From NCBI RefSeq assembly GCF_900460215.1, contig NZ_UHIA01000002.1, forward strand, positions 1-64,000: 64,000 bases of DNA. Direction: 5' to 3'. Made by a program: the position numbers and the translations under genes. Position 1 is the stretch's first letter. Every line of letters begins with the position of its first letter. Below are positions 15,731-23,368 of the stretch, piece by piece. The DNA comes from Suttonella indologenes. Lineage in GTDB: Bacteria > Pseudomonadota > Gammaproteobacteria > Cardiobacteriales > Cardiobacteriaceae. Under the pieces are notes generated by a model. The model saw only the letters and a program-made list of their open reading frames with translations, had not been told where the DNA came from and did not search any database.

Positions 15731-17968
15731 ATGAATAGGAAATTGCTCATCGTTGAATCTCCCAACAAATGTGCCAAGATTCAATCCTATCTTGGCGAGG
15801 GCTGGACGGTAGCAGCTTCTTCCGGGCATATCCGCGATATGCCCGTCGATGAGATCGGAGTCGAAGGTCCGGATTATTGGCCGAAATACGTGACCGGCGA
15901 TCGCAGCGGCAAGACTATAGCCAGACTCAAATCCTTGGCAGCAGGCGCGTCCGAGATTTATTTGGCCACCGACCCCGACCGCGAAGGTGAGGCGATTGCC
16001 TGGCATCTGGAGCAGGTGATCGGCAAAGGCAAGCCCTGCAAGCGCGTCACCTTCAACGAGATCACCCAGTCGGCCATCCGCAAGGCATTGGCCGCACCGC
16101 GCAGCGTGGACAAGCGCCTGTTCCTGGCCCAGCAGGGACGGCGGGTATTGGACCGCCTCTACGGCTACAAAGTCTCCCCGGCATTGGGCAACAAATTGGG
16201 CCGGCGCGGACTCTCAGCCGGACGGGTACAATCGGTGGCATTGCGACTGATTGTTGAGCGTGAAGAAGCGATCCGCCGCTTCACAAAAACCCTGCATTAT
16301 GGGGTGCGGCTGGATTTTGCCTCCGCTCACAGCGAACTCTGCGATTGGCATGCCCGCTGGGATAGCTCGCCCCTGGTCAGCGAGGAGCAGCCCTACATTA
16401 CTGACCGATCGATTGCCGAAGCCGTCTGTGCTGTCGCGGCGAACGGCATTGTAGTTAAAGATTACGGTGAAAAAGAGCAGGCACGCAAAGCACCTCCACC
16501 TTTTACCACCTCAACCTTGCAGCAGGCAGCCTCCAATAAACTCAAGATGAGCGTGGATGCCACCATGAAAGCTGCTCAGGCTTTGTTTGAGGCCGGATTG
16601 ATTACTTACCACCGTACTGACAGCCCCAATCTCTCAGAAGACGGCATAGCGGCGATTTGGGATTATTTGCGCAGCAAAGGCATGGATGACTATATCCCTG
16701 AGAAAGCCAATACCTGGAAAGCCAAAGGTGATGCCCAGGAAGCGCATGAAGCGATCCGTCCGACCGATATTGATTGTTTCGCACCGCATACCGGCAATAC
16801 TGCCCATGATGCCCTCTACAAAATGATTTGGAGACGTGCGGTGGCCTCCCAGATGCGCCTGGCACGCTATATTGTGCGCAGCGCACAGTTGCAAACCCTC
16901 AATCCGCTGGCAGAGCTTAATCATCAGACGGCGCTGTTTAGTGCCTCCGGCAAACGCTTGATCTTTGACGGCTGGTTGAAGGCCGCTCAAGGCGATTTTA
17001 CCGATGAAGGAGATGAGGAAGAGAACAATCCGCTGCCGGTACTGTCGCCCGGCACAACGCATGTGCCTGAGCAGGCCAAGGTTCTGGAGCAGGAAACCAA
17101 ACCGCCGGCGCGCTACTCGGAACCCGGACTGGTCAAGGCGCTAGAGCGCGAAGGCATCGGCCGGCCCTCGACTTATGCCGCCATCATCACCATCCTGCAA
17201 AAGCGCGAGTATGTGCAGATGGTCAAACGCTTTTTTGAGCCGACGCCATTGGGCGAAGCTATTGTCGGCGGATTGCGCGGACGGTTTCACTTCCTAGAAG
17301 TTGCCTACACCAAAGAAATGGAAGACCAACTCGACCGCATTGCTGAAGGAAAGGCGGATTACAAAACCGTGGTCGGCCACTACGACGGCGAACTGGACGG
17401 ACAATTGGCCACCTTTGCCGGCGACAACAGCATCTCTGCCTTCGCCGGTGCCGATGAAGAAACCCATCCCTGCCCGAACTGCGGGGATGGCCGTCTGCGC
17501 CGCATCAAAGGCAAAAACGGCTATTTTTGGGGATGTAGCAACTACAAACGCGAATCTGAACCCTGTCTGACAACCTTACCTGACAATAAGGGAAAACCCG
17601 GAGAGAAAAAGGCCGCTGCGCCGCAAAGCAGCGATTATCCTTGTCCTTCATGCGATAGCGGTTTTTTGCAACGTCGTCCGGGTCGTAAAAAAGGTAGTTA
17701 TTGGTGGGGTTGCAACTGCTATCCTCAATGCAGCTATACTGCACCGGACAATAATGGGCTGCCGGGCGTATGGGGAGAGAAAAAAGCAGAAGGAAAGGTG
17801 CAAAGCCAAGCGGAATCCGGCGGAGTAGAGCAAACCTATACCTGCGGTGCCTGCGGCGGGCAGCTCAGGCAGCGACGTGGAAGCAAAGGCGTGTTTTGGG
17901 GATGCAGCAATTATCCTGACTGCAAGCATACCGAGCAGGACAAAAACGGCAAACCGCAGTTTGCCTGA
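15731..17968 (+). CDS. Type IA DNA topoisomerase with three C-terminal zinc fingers
   Basis: This 745-aa enzyme relaxes or decatenates DNA by single-strand passage. It has a TOPRIM domain (LLIVESPNK, then TDPDREGEAIAWHL at 80-93), the LSAGRVQSVALRL motif at about 161-173 and the active-site tyrosine Y293 in ITYHRTDS. Three four-cysteine zinc ribbons occupy the last 150 residues (CPNCG..., CPSCD..., CGACGG...). The motifs fit the TopA-type subgroup better than chromosomal TopB, although the genes usually found here in such ICEs are called topB. It is intact. Confidence 0.85.
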   Translation: MNRKLLIVESPNKCAKIQSYLGEGWTVAASSGHIRDMPVDEIGVEGPDYWPKYVTGDRSGKTIARLKSLAAGASEIYLATDPDREGEAIAWHLEQVIGKGKPCKRVTFNEITQSAIRKALAAPRSVDKRLFLAQQGRRVLDRLYGYKVSPALGNKLGRRGLSAGRVQSVALRLIVEREEAIRRFTKTLHYGVRLDFASAHSELCDWHARWDSSPLVSEEQPYITDRSIAEAVCAVAANGIVVKDYGEKEQARKAPPPFTTSTLQQAASNKLKMSVDATMKAAQALFEAGLITYHRTDSPNLSEDGIAAIWDYLRSKGMDDYIPEKANTWKAKGDAQEAHEAIRPTDIDCFAPHTGNTAHDALYKMIWRRAVASQMRLARYIVRSAQLQTLNPLAELNHQTALFSASGKRLIFDGWLKAAQGDFTDEGDEEENNPLPVLSPGTTHVPEQAKVLEQETKPPARYSEPGLVKALEREGIGRPSTYAAIITILQKREYVQMVKRFFEPTPLGEAIVGGLRGRFHFLEVAYTKEMEDQLDRIAEGKADYKTVVGHYDGELDGQLATFAGDNSISAFAGADEETHPCPNCGDGRLRRIKGKNGYFWGCSNYKRESEPCLTTLPDNKGKPGEKKAAAPQSSDYPCPSCDSGFLQRRPGRKKGSYWWGCNCYPQCSYTAPDNNGLPGVWGEKKAEGKVQSQAESGGVEQTYTCGACGGQLRQRRGSKGVFWGCSNYPDCKHTEQDKNGKPQFA

Positions 17969-17992
17969 AAACCATCCACAACGGAGATGCAA

Positions 17993-18058
17993 ATGAAAAA
18001 GACCGCACAAGCCAAAAGTATCCGTATCCGCCTGGAAGCCGATCTGCTTCAATTCTGA
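17993..18058 (+). pseudogene. First 20 codons of an ICE gene cut by the cargo insertion
   Basis: After the topoisomerase an ACGGAGATG ribosome site and ATG open a frame (MKKTAQAKSIRIRLEADLLQF) that stops after 21 codons. The change from GC-balanced ICE DNA to AT-rich DNA occurs at the same point. It is most likely the start of a longer gene whose rest was lost when the methyltransferase module entered. Confidence 0.55.
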
Positions 18059-18080
18059 ATCAGACATTTTAATCTCCGTT

Positions 18081-19160
18081 TTATTGTTTTTCTAAGCTGT
18101 TATTAATAATCGCTTTCCCAATTTGTTCGGCATATTTAGGTGGTACGGCATTACCGATTAAGCGAGCAATTTTATCTCGACTACTTGCCTTAAAAATATA
18201 AGTTTTCGGGAACGATTGCAATGTTGCCCCTTCTCGTAGCGATAAGGCACGATCTTCTTCCGGATGGACGAAACGCCCATTGGAAACGCTAAAAAACTTG
18301 GTCGTAATGGTCGGTGAAGGCTTATCCCACCATAATCGACCGAAAGTGTCTCTGAAACAATCATCTTTACCAACGAAACATTTCAGTTGCAAATCAGGAT
18401 GATCGGCGAAGGCAAAACGATCACCGCCGTCTTTCGGTATCAGCTTCAACCGTTGCAAATTGATTTCGGAAAGCCCCGCGCAACTATGCATATAATCGGT
18501 ATCGTCCTGATGTCCCGCCGTAATTTTCGGAAAGTCGTTGTTTTCGCCCAATACGTCTCTGACGGTTAAGATTTTATCTTGGGATTCCAAGGGCTCCAGC
18601 TTATCTTCGCTTACTCGGTTAGCGATTAAAGTGAAACGCTTGCGGCTTTGCGGAACGTTGTAATGTTGCGTATTATGTATGCCGAAATGAACGGTATAAC
18701 CCAAAGATTCCAATTTATCGACGAAAACGTCCAACCCGCTTTCTTTTTGACGGCTAAAAATTCCCGGCACGTTTTCTACGACGACATAACCGGGAACAAA
18801 ATATTCGACGAAACGTTGAAACTCAGATAAGAGACTTTTGGATTTTTCAGATTTCTCTTTACTGGTTCGAATCACGCTCCAATATTGGCATGGGCTGCAA
18901 CCGACTAAAATCAAGTCATCGTCGCTTTGGGAAAGCTTAAGTTTACTTTCCAATTCTTTTTCGCCTAATTCAAAAACATTTGCATGAATAAACTTCGCAT
19001 TCTCGATATTCGTTTCGTAAGTTTCTTTACAATTGATTTCATAGTCGATTCCTGCAAGGATTCGGATACCGGCTTGTTGTAAGCCGTAACTCATTCCGCC
19101 GCCGCCGCAGAAAAAATCAACTGCTTTTAAATCAACCGTTTTTAATGTGTTATTTTTCAT
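18081..19160 (-). CDS. DNA (cytosine-5-)-methyltransferase
   Basis: This 359-aa C5 methyltransferase has all core motifs in order: motif I DFFCGGGGMSYG (15-26), motif IV GCSPCQ with the catalytic cysteine C91, motif VI VVENVPG, motif VIII QSRKRF, then a target-recognition region, and motif X IGNAVPPKYAEQIG. No endonuclease gene is next to it, so it is either an orphan enzyme (self-protection against host restriction) or what is left of a restriction-modification pair. Base composition is clearly more AT-rich than the flanking ICE genes, a sign of separate acquisition. Confidence 0.92.
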   Translation of the reverse strand: MKNNTLKTVDLKAVDFFCGGGGMSYGLQQAGIRILAGIDYEINCKETYETNIENAKFIHANVFELGEKELESKLKLSQSDDDLILVGCSPCQYWSVIRTSKEKSEKSKSLLSEFQRFVEYFVPGYVVVENVPGIFSRQKESGLDVFVDKLESLGYTVHFGIHNTQHYNVPQSRKRFTLIANRVSEDKLEPLESQDKILTVRDVLGENNDFPKITAGHQDDTDYMHSCAGLSEINLQRLKLIPKDGGDRFAFADHPDLQLKCFVGKDDCFRDTFGRLWWDKPSPTITTKFFSVSNGRFVHPEEDRALSLREGATLQSFPKTYIFKASSRDKIARLIGNAVPPKYAEQIGKAIINNSLEKQ

Positions 19161-19392
19161 ATTTATATTCGTAACGGATAATTTAGGATAATTTTTCGTA
19201 TTAAGAACGCTCTGTATTATAGCAATAATGCAGAACGAAACATAGAAACAGAAAATTTATTTTCAGATGATGAATGGTGTTTGAATTTTGTTTCTGACAA
19301 CAAACTAAAACAAAATTACAACTAAAAAACAAATACTTATATAACTTTTTATCAAGGTGTAATTTTTTATTCAAATGTTTTCAAACAGCTTT
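19161..19392. other. AT-rich gap, no gene seen
   Basis: Between the methyltransferase start and the oxidoreductase fragment the DNA is very AT-rich with no reading frame of note. It should contain the methyltransferase promoter, but no single clear -35/-10 pair stands out. Confidence 0.4.
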
Positions 19393-19631
19393 TTAAGCAA
19401 ACCCACGCTCATATTGTCTGGGCACAAACTGCACCTCTTTGCCATCTGAGCGGTTTTGCTGATACTGGGCATTTAGCACCCAATATGGGTCTCGAAGCAG
19501 CCCACGACCTATCGCCACAAGGTCGGCATCGCCCACGCCAAGCACATGGTCAGCTACAGCAGGGTCATCTAGCATGCCCACAGCAATCACAGGTTTGCCT
19601 GTGGCGTGTTTGACTTTGCGAGCCAGTGCCA
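19393..19631 (-). pseudogene. NADH:flavin oxidoreductase (Old Yellow Enzyme family), C-terminal fragment
   Basis: About 79 residues remain (TGKPVIAVGMLDDP..., DADLVAIGRGLLRDPYW), which is the C-terminal phosphate-binding part of the YqjM/NemA-type barrel. The 5' four-fifths are missing: the frame runs straight into the terminal repeat of the IS. It is not functional and shows that the cargo was brought in from another chromosome together with the IS. Confidence 0.8.
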
Positions 19632-20953
19632 GATACCGTCCCAAAAAGTGTGTCTTTTTGCAAGAAAGTCAGCATAGGCAGTTTAGCTAAAAAGTAATGA
19701 ATCTGCAAAACGGCTCAATGGGTAACGGTAAGTTGTTTCACCCATATCAATAGCAGTTTTACTCATCAGCGTTAACACAGAATCTACATTGGGCATGCTG
19801 TTGCGTATCTTTAAAGTGCGTTTAAAGGATTTGTTCAACCGCTCAATTTGATTCGTGGTGTAAATCATATTTTGTACCTCGTTTTCATAATGCAGATAGG
19901 TTAAATAGTAGCTTAGCTTATCCTTATCAGCCAATATGGCAAGAGCTTGCGGGTAGTATTTCTTCCATTTCTGATAACAGGCTTTAGCACGTTCAGCAGA
20001 TGCCGATAAACTGTCATGTTTGCCCACACAGAAGACGTCTTTTAAATCTTGTGCCAGCTCCGCTCTATGGCTGGTTTTGCTTTGACTGAGTAGGCGTCTT
20101 TTCAGGTGCAGTACGCACTTTTGTATGCGGCAGGCAAAGTGTTTTTCAATCCTCTGATCCAGCCCTTTCAAGTCATCGATGATAGCTAACTCAATGCGCT
20201 GTATCCCTCTTTCTTTCAGGTCTTGGCAGATGCTGTCCCAAGTGCCGGCAGATTCTGTGGGGGCGTTGTAGATACCGAGCACCTCGCGGGTTTTGTCCAG
20301 CTTCACGCCAAGCACAACATAGTACGCTTCGCTAGAGACGGTCTCGCGTTTGGTTTTGACGTAGGTGGCATCCAAATAGATGATGGGATAATGGGGCTCT
20401 AGCGGTCGTTCTCGAAAGGCTTTCATGTCCTCATACAGGCTTTCGGTGATGCGTGATACCGCGCTTTTGGAAAGCTTTTTACCATAGATGTTTTCAGTAA
20501 TGCCTTCGATCTGACGGGTAGTTAAGCCGTTGGCATATAACTCAAAACACAGCTCATTCAGCATATCCTGCTGCTCACGCATGACCTCTAGCAGAAGAGG
20601 CTTAAATTGTCCTAAACGATCTCTAGGAATCGCTAACTCAATCTGCTCACCAATACCCAGTCCGCGTAGACTTCGGTAGCCATTAGCTTTATTACCATGG
20701 CAATGATTTGAGACTAAAAAGTCCTTGCGCTCGGCTTTCATCAAGCTGTTCAACATAATCGATAGCAACGTATTGATGCCATTGGGCTTGTTGGTAAAAT
20801 CATGACAAATTTCTTGTAGCTGCTTTGGGCTTAGTTGTAAACTGTTCATAGGGTCTCTCTCTTTTTTGGATTGCGTTTGCTAAAACATTCTTACAAAAAT
20901 TTGAGAGACCTTTTCTTTTGCCTCTCATCAGACACACTTTATGGGGCGGTATC
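19632..20953 (-). mobile_element. IS256-family insertion sequence, 1322 bp
   Basis: Inverted ends GATACCGTCCCAAAAAGTGT at 19632 and, read inwards from 20953, GATACCGCCCCATAAAGTGT bracket a complete transposase gene. The bases outside the ends (CAGTGCCA and GTTGTCGA) do not match, so no target duplication survives. One end abuts the oxidoreductase fragment and the other abuts an ICE gene start, which points to recombination or an adjacent deletion after insertion. Confidence 0.85.
19683..20849 (-). CDS. IS256-family (Mutator-like) transposase
   Basis: This 388-aa DDE transposase has the typical features of the family: an N-terminal region with RSLRGLGIGEQIELAIPRDR, YLDATYVKTK with the first catalytic Asp, IIDDLKGL with the second, the C/D-x2-H-like CVLHLKRRLL block, and the late NQIERLNKSFKRTLKIRN segment with the catalytic Glu. 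The length is normal and the frame is intact, so the element could be active. Confidence 0.93.
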   Translation of the reverse strand: MNSLQLSPKQLQEICHDFTNKPNGINTLLSIMLNSLMKAERKDFLVSNHCHGNKANGYRSLRGLGIGEQIELAIPRDRLGQFKPLLLEVMREQQDMLNELCFELYANGLTTRQIEGITENIYGKKLSKSAVSRITESLYEDMKAFRERPLEPHYPIIYLDATYVKTKRETVSSEAYYVVLGVKLDKTREVLGIYNAPTESAGTWDSICQDLKERGIQRIELAIIDDLKGLDQRIEKHFACRIQKCVLHLKRRLLSQSKTSHRAELAQDLKDVFCVGKHDSLSASAERAKACYQKWKKYYPQALAILADKDKLSYYLTYLHYENEVQNMIYTTNQIERLNKSFKRTLKIRNSMPNVDSVLTLMSKTAIDMGETTYRYPLSRFADSLLFS

Positions 20954-20974
20954 GTTGTCGATAAACGGTTTCAT
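20954..20974 (-). pseudogene. First seven codons of an ICE gene cut by the IS
   Basis: Behind a full leader hairpin and a TTTTTTGGAGGAACTT ribosome site the frame starts MKPFIDN and then runs into the IS end. The leader shows it was a member of the same regulated gene set as its neighbours. The rest of the gene is missing. Confidence 0.6.
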
Positions 20975-21030
20975 AAGTTCCTCCAAAAAATTAAGAGGGA
21001 ACTGTCCCGGGGGGCAGTTTCCCCCGGGGG
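20975..21030 (-). promoter_or_regulatory. Switch-type leader hairpins of the truncated MKPFIDN gene
   Basis: On the minus strand CCCCCGGGGG is followed by GGGAAACTG...CAGTTCCC and TCTTAATTTTTT, a terminator-like hairpin. The 3' arm AGTTCC can also pair with GGAACT at the ribosome site. The same architecture precedes fourteen other genes in this element. Confidence 0.55.
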
Positions 21031-21108
21031 TGAATGGGCATATGCCCGATATATGCCGGCCTTCCTGATTAAGGCACTACCGGCTGACATAACGCAGATT
21101 GAGAGGGT

Positions 21109-21774
21109 TCAATCTTCGTCGATATAGACGTAGCTGCCTTCCTCCTCGTCGTAGCGGTATTCCTCTCTGCCGCCCCAGAGATCGAAAGCGATCTCATAAG
21201 CCTCGCGGCTGCCGCAGACGATATCGTCGGGGACCAGATATTCCCCATCTTTGATGGTATATCTGCCGGCATTGTAGCCAATGGTTTCATCGGCAAACTG
21301 CACCTCGATGAGGGCTTGCGGGTAAGTCCGCGACAGCGCTTCAACCAAGGGCATCGGATGCGACCAGGGCGTTTCGAAGCGGCACCGGGTACCGGATTCG
21401 TTGATCTCAAAATCCTTGGCATTCCACTTACAGCCCCAATGGTATAAGCACCAGTCATACCATGTGGGATGACCGTAGAGCTTAAGCCCCAGGTAATAGC
21501 GGCGCAGCAGGGACGGCCAGGCGGCTTTGTCTGCTTCGCCGGTGACATACACCTTATTGCCGTTTTCATCCTTTCTGAGATAAGCAGGCGGACGCTGCAG
21601 CATTTCGCAATAAGTCATCTTCTCATCGACTAATTGCTCGAAATGATGACTGTGAGAACCACTGACGGTTTTTTCCAGTATCAAGGGCATGGGAATAATG
21701 CGGTTGAAATCCCGCAGTTGGGAAAGCACCTGCGGTTGATCGCAGGTCAATTCGTTGATAACCCAATTGGGCAT
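21109..21774 (-). CDS. DUF1281/Api92-like protein
   Basis: The 221-aa protein begins MPNWVINELT and contains WYDWCLYHWGCKWNAKD and AYEIAFDLWGG, matching the Api92/YubB (DUF1281, ferredoxin-like fold) proteins of plasmids and ICEs. The molecular role is unknown in the family. The C terminus is strongly acidic with tyrosines. It follows the DUF2958 gene after a short gap holding only a switch-type leader, so it is probably cotranscribed with it. Confidence 0.65.
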   Translation of the reverse strand: MPNWVINELTCDQPQVLSQLRDFNRIIPMPLILEKTVSGSHSHHFEQLVDEKMTYCEMLQRPPAYLRKDENGNKVYVTGEADKAAWPSLLRRYYLGLKLYGHPTWYDWCLYHWGCKWNAKDFEINESGTRCRFETPWSHPMPLVEALSRTYPQALIEVQFADETIGYNAGRYTIKDGEYLVPDDIVCGSREAYEIAFDLWGGREEYRYDEEEGSYVYIDED

Positions 21775-21832
21775 AGCAAACTCCTTTGTTTTGAATGAAA
21801 AGGAGCAATCCCGACGGGATTGCTCCCGTTGG
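21775..21832 (-). promoter_or_regulatory. Switch-type leader of the Api92-like gene
   Basis: On the minus strand GGAGCAATCCC-GTC-GGGATTGCTCC is a perfect 11-bp hairpin followed by TTTT, so it reads as a terminator only 24 bases before the ATG. The 3' arm CTCCTTT can instead pair with AAAGGAG, the ribosome site. The two helices cannot form together. Confidence 0.6.
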
Positions 21833-21855
21833 GAAAAGCTGCTTGGGCAGCCGTG

Positions 21856-22362
21856 TTATGCGTCGGGCATTCCTTCCCAACTGATGACGATGCGATTACC
21901 ATCCCTGGCCCGCTCCGCATACTCCGATAAGGGGGCAATCCCGACAAAGCCCGGATTGATCATTGCCCACGGCGTACGCTCCAGCACCCGGTGCAAACTC
22001 ACATAGCCCATTTCGGGCAAGCCGACACCCAAATCACATAGCCCGAAAGCGATGTCGAGATCCTCATCGATCTCGGTCAGCAGCCATTGAGAGTTGCTGC
22101 CGGGTACATACAGGTGTACAACCGGCTTTGGATCATGCTCATCACGCTCCGAGCTGAGCCGATTAGCCTGCATCTGTGCAATGAGAGCTCTGGGAATGAT
22201 ACTTGCCGTAAACTTGGTCATCTTTTTGACCGGTTTGCCGGCCGGCTCGACAGTTTCGGTTACAACGTCCCCGAAATCCTTGGCCAATTTTGCCTTCAGC
22301 GCTGCCGCAAAGGCTTGTTCAGCGGCAGAATCGCCGGTGATAATGGTGACAAAGGGATTCAT
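21856..22362 (-). CDS. DUF2958-family protein (copy 1)
   Basis: The ATG at 22362 (MNPFVTIITG) has AAGGAGAA ahead; the upstream in-frame codons are the leader. This 168-aa protein has the DUF2958 signature WLLTEIDEDLDIAFGLCDLG, then GYVSLHRVLE and PLSEYAERA. DUF2958 genes occur on plasmids and ICEs with unknown function. A near-identical paralogue is at 31959-32462 and the same domain forms the head of the SNF2 protein at 23369-26116. Confidence 0.8.
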   Translation of the reverse strand: MNPFVTIITGDSAAEQAFAAALKAKLAKDFGDVVTETVEPAGKPVKKMTKFTASIIPRALIAQMQANRLSSERDEHDPKPVVHLYVPGSNSQWLLTEIDEDLDIAFGLCDLGVGLPEMGYVSLHRVLERTPWAMINPGFVGIAPLSEYAERARDGNRIVISWEGMPDA

Positions 22363-22430
22363 AGTGTTCTCCTTAAAATATAAACTAAAAAGGGAACACT
22401 GCCCCAAGGGGAATGTTCCCCAAGGGAGTG
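22363..22430 (-). promoter_or_regulatory. Switch-type leader of DUF2958 copy 1
   Basis: On the minus strand GGGGAACATTCCCC, then CCCCTTGGGG, then TGTTCCC plus TTTTT give overlapping hairpins. AGTGTTC before the T-run can pair with GAACACT that directly follows the AAGGA ribosome core, hiding it. Confidence 0.6.
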
Positions 22431-22446
22431 AGAAATTAGCTTGGTT

Positions 22447-22665
22447 TTACGACCAGATCAGCGTTTTCAACTGATCCACCACCTGATTGAATACGGCTAC
22501 CTCCTCTTCGGAGATACCGCTCATCCCGTAGTCGTACAGCTGCAAAATGACGGCCATTTGTTCGGGACTGAGTACCAGTCCGTTCACGACCAAGCCTTCC
22601 TCACCGTGGATATCGGTGACGAAGCGCCGGTAATTATCCAGCGGTTTTCTGCTGAATAGATTCAT
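22447..22665 (-). CDS. Small hypothetical ICE protein
   Basis: The ATG at 22665 (MNLFSRKPLDNYRRF) has a strong AAGGAGG site. The 72-aa acidic protein has no membrane segment and is probably helical at the C terminus (EEEVAVFNQVVDQLKTL). It starts 14 bases after the stop of the gene before it and has no leader of its own, so it should be translated from the same message. No family was recognised. Confidence 0.6.
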   Translation of the reverse strand: MNLFSRKPLDNYRRFVTDIHGEEGLVVNGLVLSPEQMAVILQLYDYGMSGISEEEVAVFNQVVDQLKTLIWS

Positions 22666-22679
22666 GCAGACCTCCTTGT

Positions 22680-23003
22680 TCAGTAGTGATCGCGTTGCGT
22701 CCAATTATCTGTACGCAATGCGTTCTCAGCCTCCTCATGGGAGGCGAAATACTCCACGCTTTCGCGGGAAAATGGGGCGGGGAAACCGTCTCCGGTATAA
22801 ACTCTGCCGATATAAAAACCGGCGTTGCTTTGCATCACCTGTAGCGGCGTTACGGTGCCGCTGTGTAAGCACTGCAAATACATGAGGGCATGGTCTTCCT
22901 CCATGAACGCGCTTTCACGCTTTATTACCGGATGGCCGTCATGTTCGTTTTCGGACTGAACAAAAGTCCCTTGAGGGGTTCTGACTAATGAGAATTTAGA
23001 CAT
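22680..23003 (-). CDS. Hypothetical ICE protein, first gene behind a long structured leader
   Basis: The 107-aa protein starts MSKFSLVRTPQGTFVQSE and ends in an aromatic- and charge-rich tail (EEAENALRTDNWTQRDHY). No known domain was recognised. The ribosome site is CAGGAGA. It leads an operon (22680, 22447, 21856, 21109, truncated gene) driven by the promoter at 23267-23295. Confidence 0.6.
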   Translation of the reverse strand: MSKFSLVRTPQGTFVQSENEHDGHPVIKRESAFMEEDHALMYLQCLHSGTVTPLQVMQSNAGFYIGRVYTGDGFPAPFSRESVEYFASHEEAENALRTDNWTQRDHY

Positions 23004-23260
23004 AATACTCTCCTGTTAAGAAATAAAAGACATACCGCCGGTGCGGCGGTTTCAGTTGTACAAGTTGAAGGTATGTCCCAAAACAGGAGAACAATCCCAC
23101 GGGGATAGCTCCCCTGCGGGTGGATGAAAGCTGCTTGCGCAGCAAAATAACAGATACCATCAGCCATAAGGCTGCGCCGGATTGCGATGGCTTTCACACG
23201 TCTGTACGGATCGTGCTTATATACTTCCGGCTTTGTGCGTTTAAGGTCCGCCGACACTTA
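23004..23260 (-). promoter_or_regulatory. Long structured leader RNA (aptamer-like domain plus switch hairpins), copy E
   Basis: The RNA 5' end has GUCGGCGGAC (P1, 23246-23255). P3 is GCCGGA/UCCGGC (23176-23231) with inner helix GCACG/CGUGU and the conserved internal-loop motifs AUAA and GAAAG. The 3' part has CCCGCAGGGGA...UCCCCGUGGG, then UCUCCUGUU, which can pair with AACAGGAGA at the ribosome site. An extra terminator-like hairpin GACATACC...GGTATGTC plus TTTT lies between those two strands. Confidence 0.7.
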
Positions 23261-23266
23261 ACCGAC

Positions 23267-23295
23267 AATATAGTCCGCGGCACAAGCGCTGTCAA
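23267..23295 (-). promoter_or_regulatory. Sigma70-type promoter of leader E
   Basis: On the minus strand TTGACA and TATATT are separated by exactly 17 bp. Transcription would start about five bases before the P1 hairpin of the leader. Confidence 0.75.
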
Positions 23296-23323
23296 TATTG
23301 GCGTGATTGTCGCCCTATGCCCC

Positions 23324-23352
23324 AAAAAAAGCAATCCCGACGGGATTGCTCC
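23324..23352 (-). terminator. Terminator behind the SNF2 gene
   Basis: GCAATCCC-GTC-GGGATTGC followed by TTTTTTT on the minus strand, 17 bases beyond the SNF2 stop. The hairpin sequence is the same as in the leader at 21802-21826. Confidence 0.75.
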
Positions 23353-23368
23353 CGCCGGGAAAGGCTGC

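Noticed and set aside
19624..20961. Target-site duplication of the IS256-type element
   Set aside because: The eight bases on each side (CAGTGCCA and GTTGTCGA) do not match.
21953..22474. Plus-strand frames over the DUF2958 gene
   Set aside because: They are antisense to a conserved domain and have no ribosome sites.
23004..23260. Match of the leader to a well-known metabolite riboswitch (TPP, cobalamin, SAM, guanidine)
   Set aside because: None of their conserved core sequences is present, and the controlled genes are mobile-element genes and not metabolic ones.
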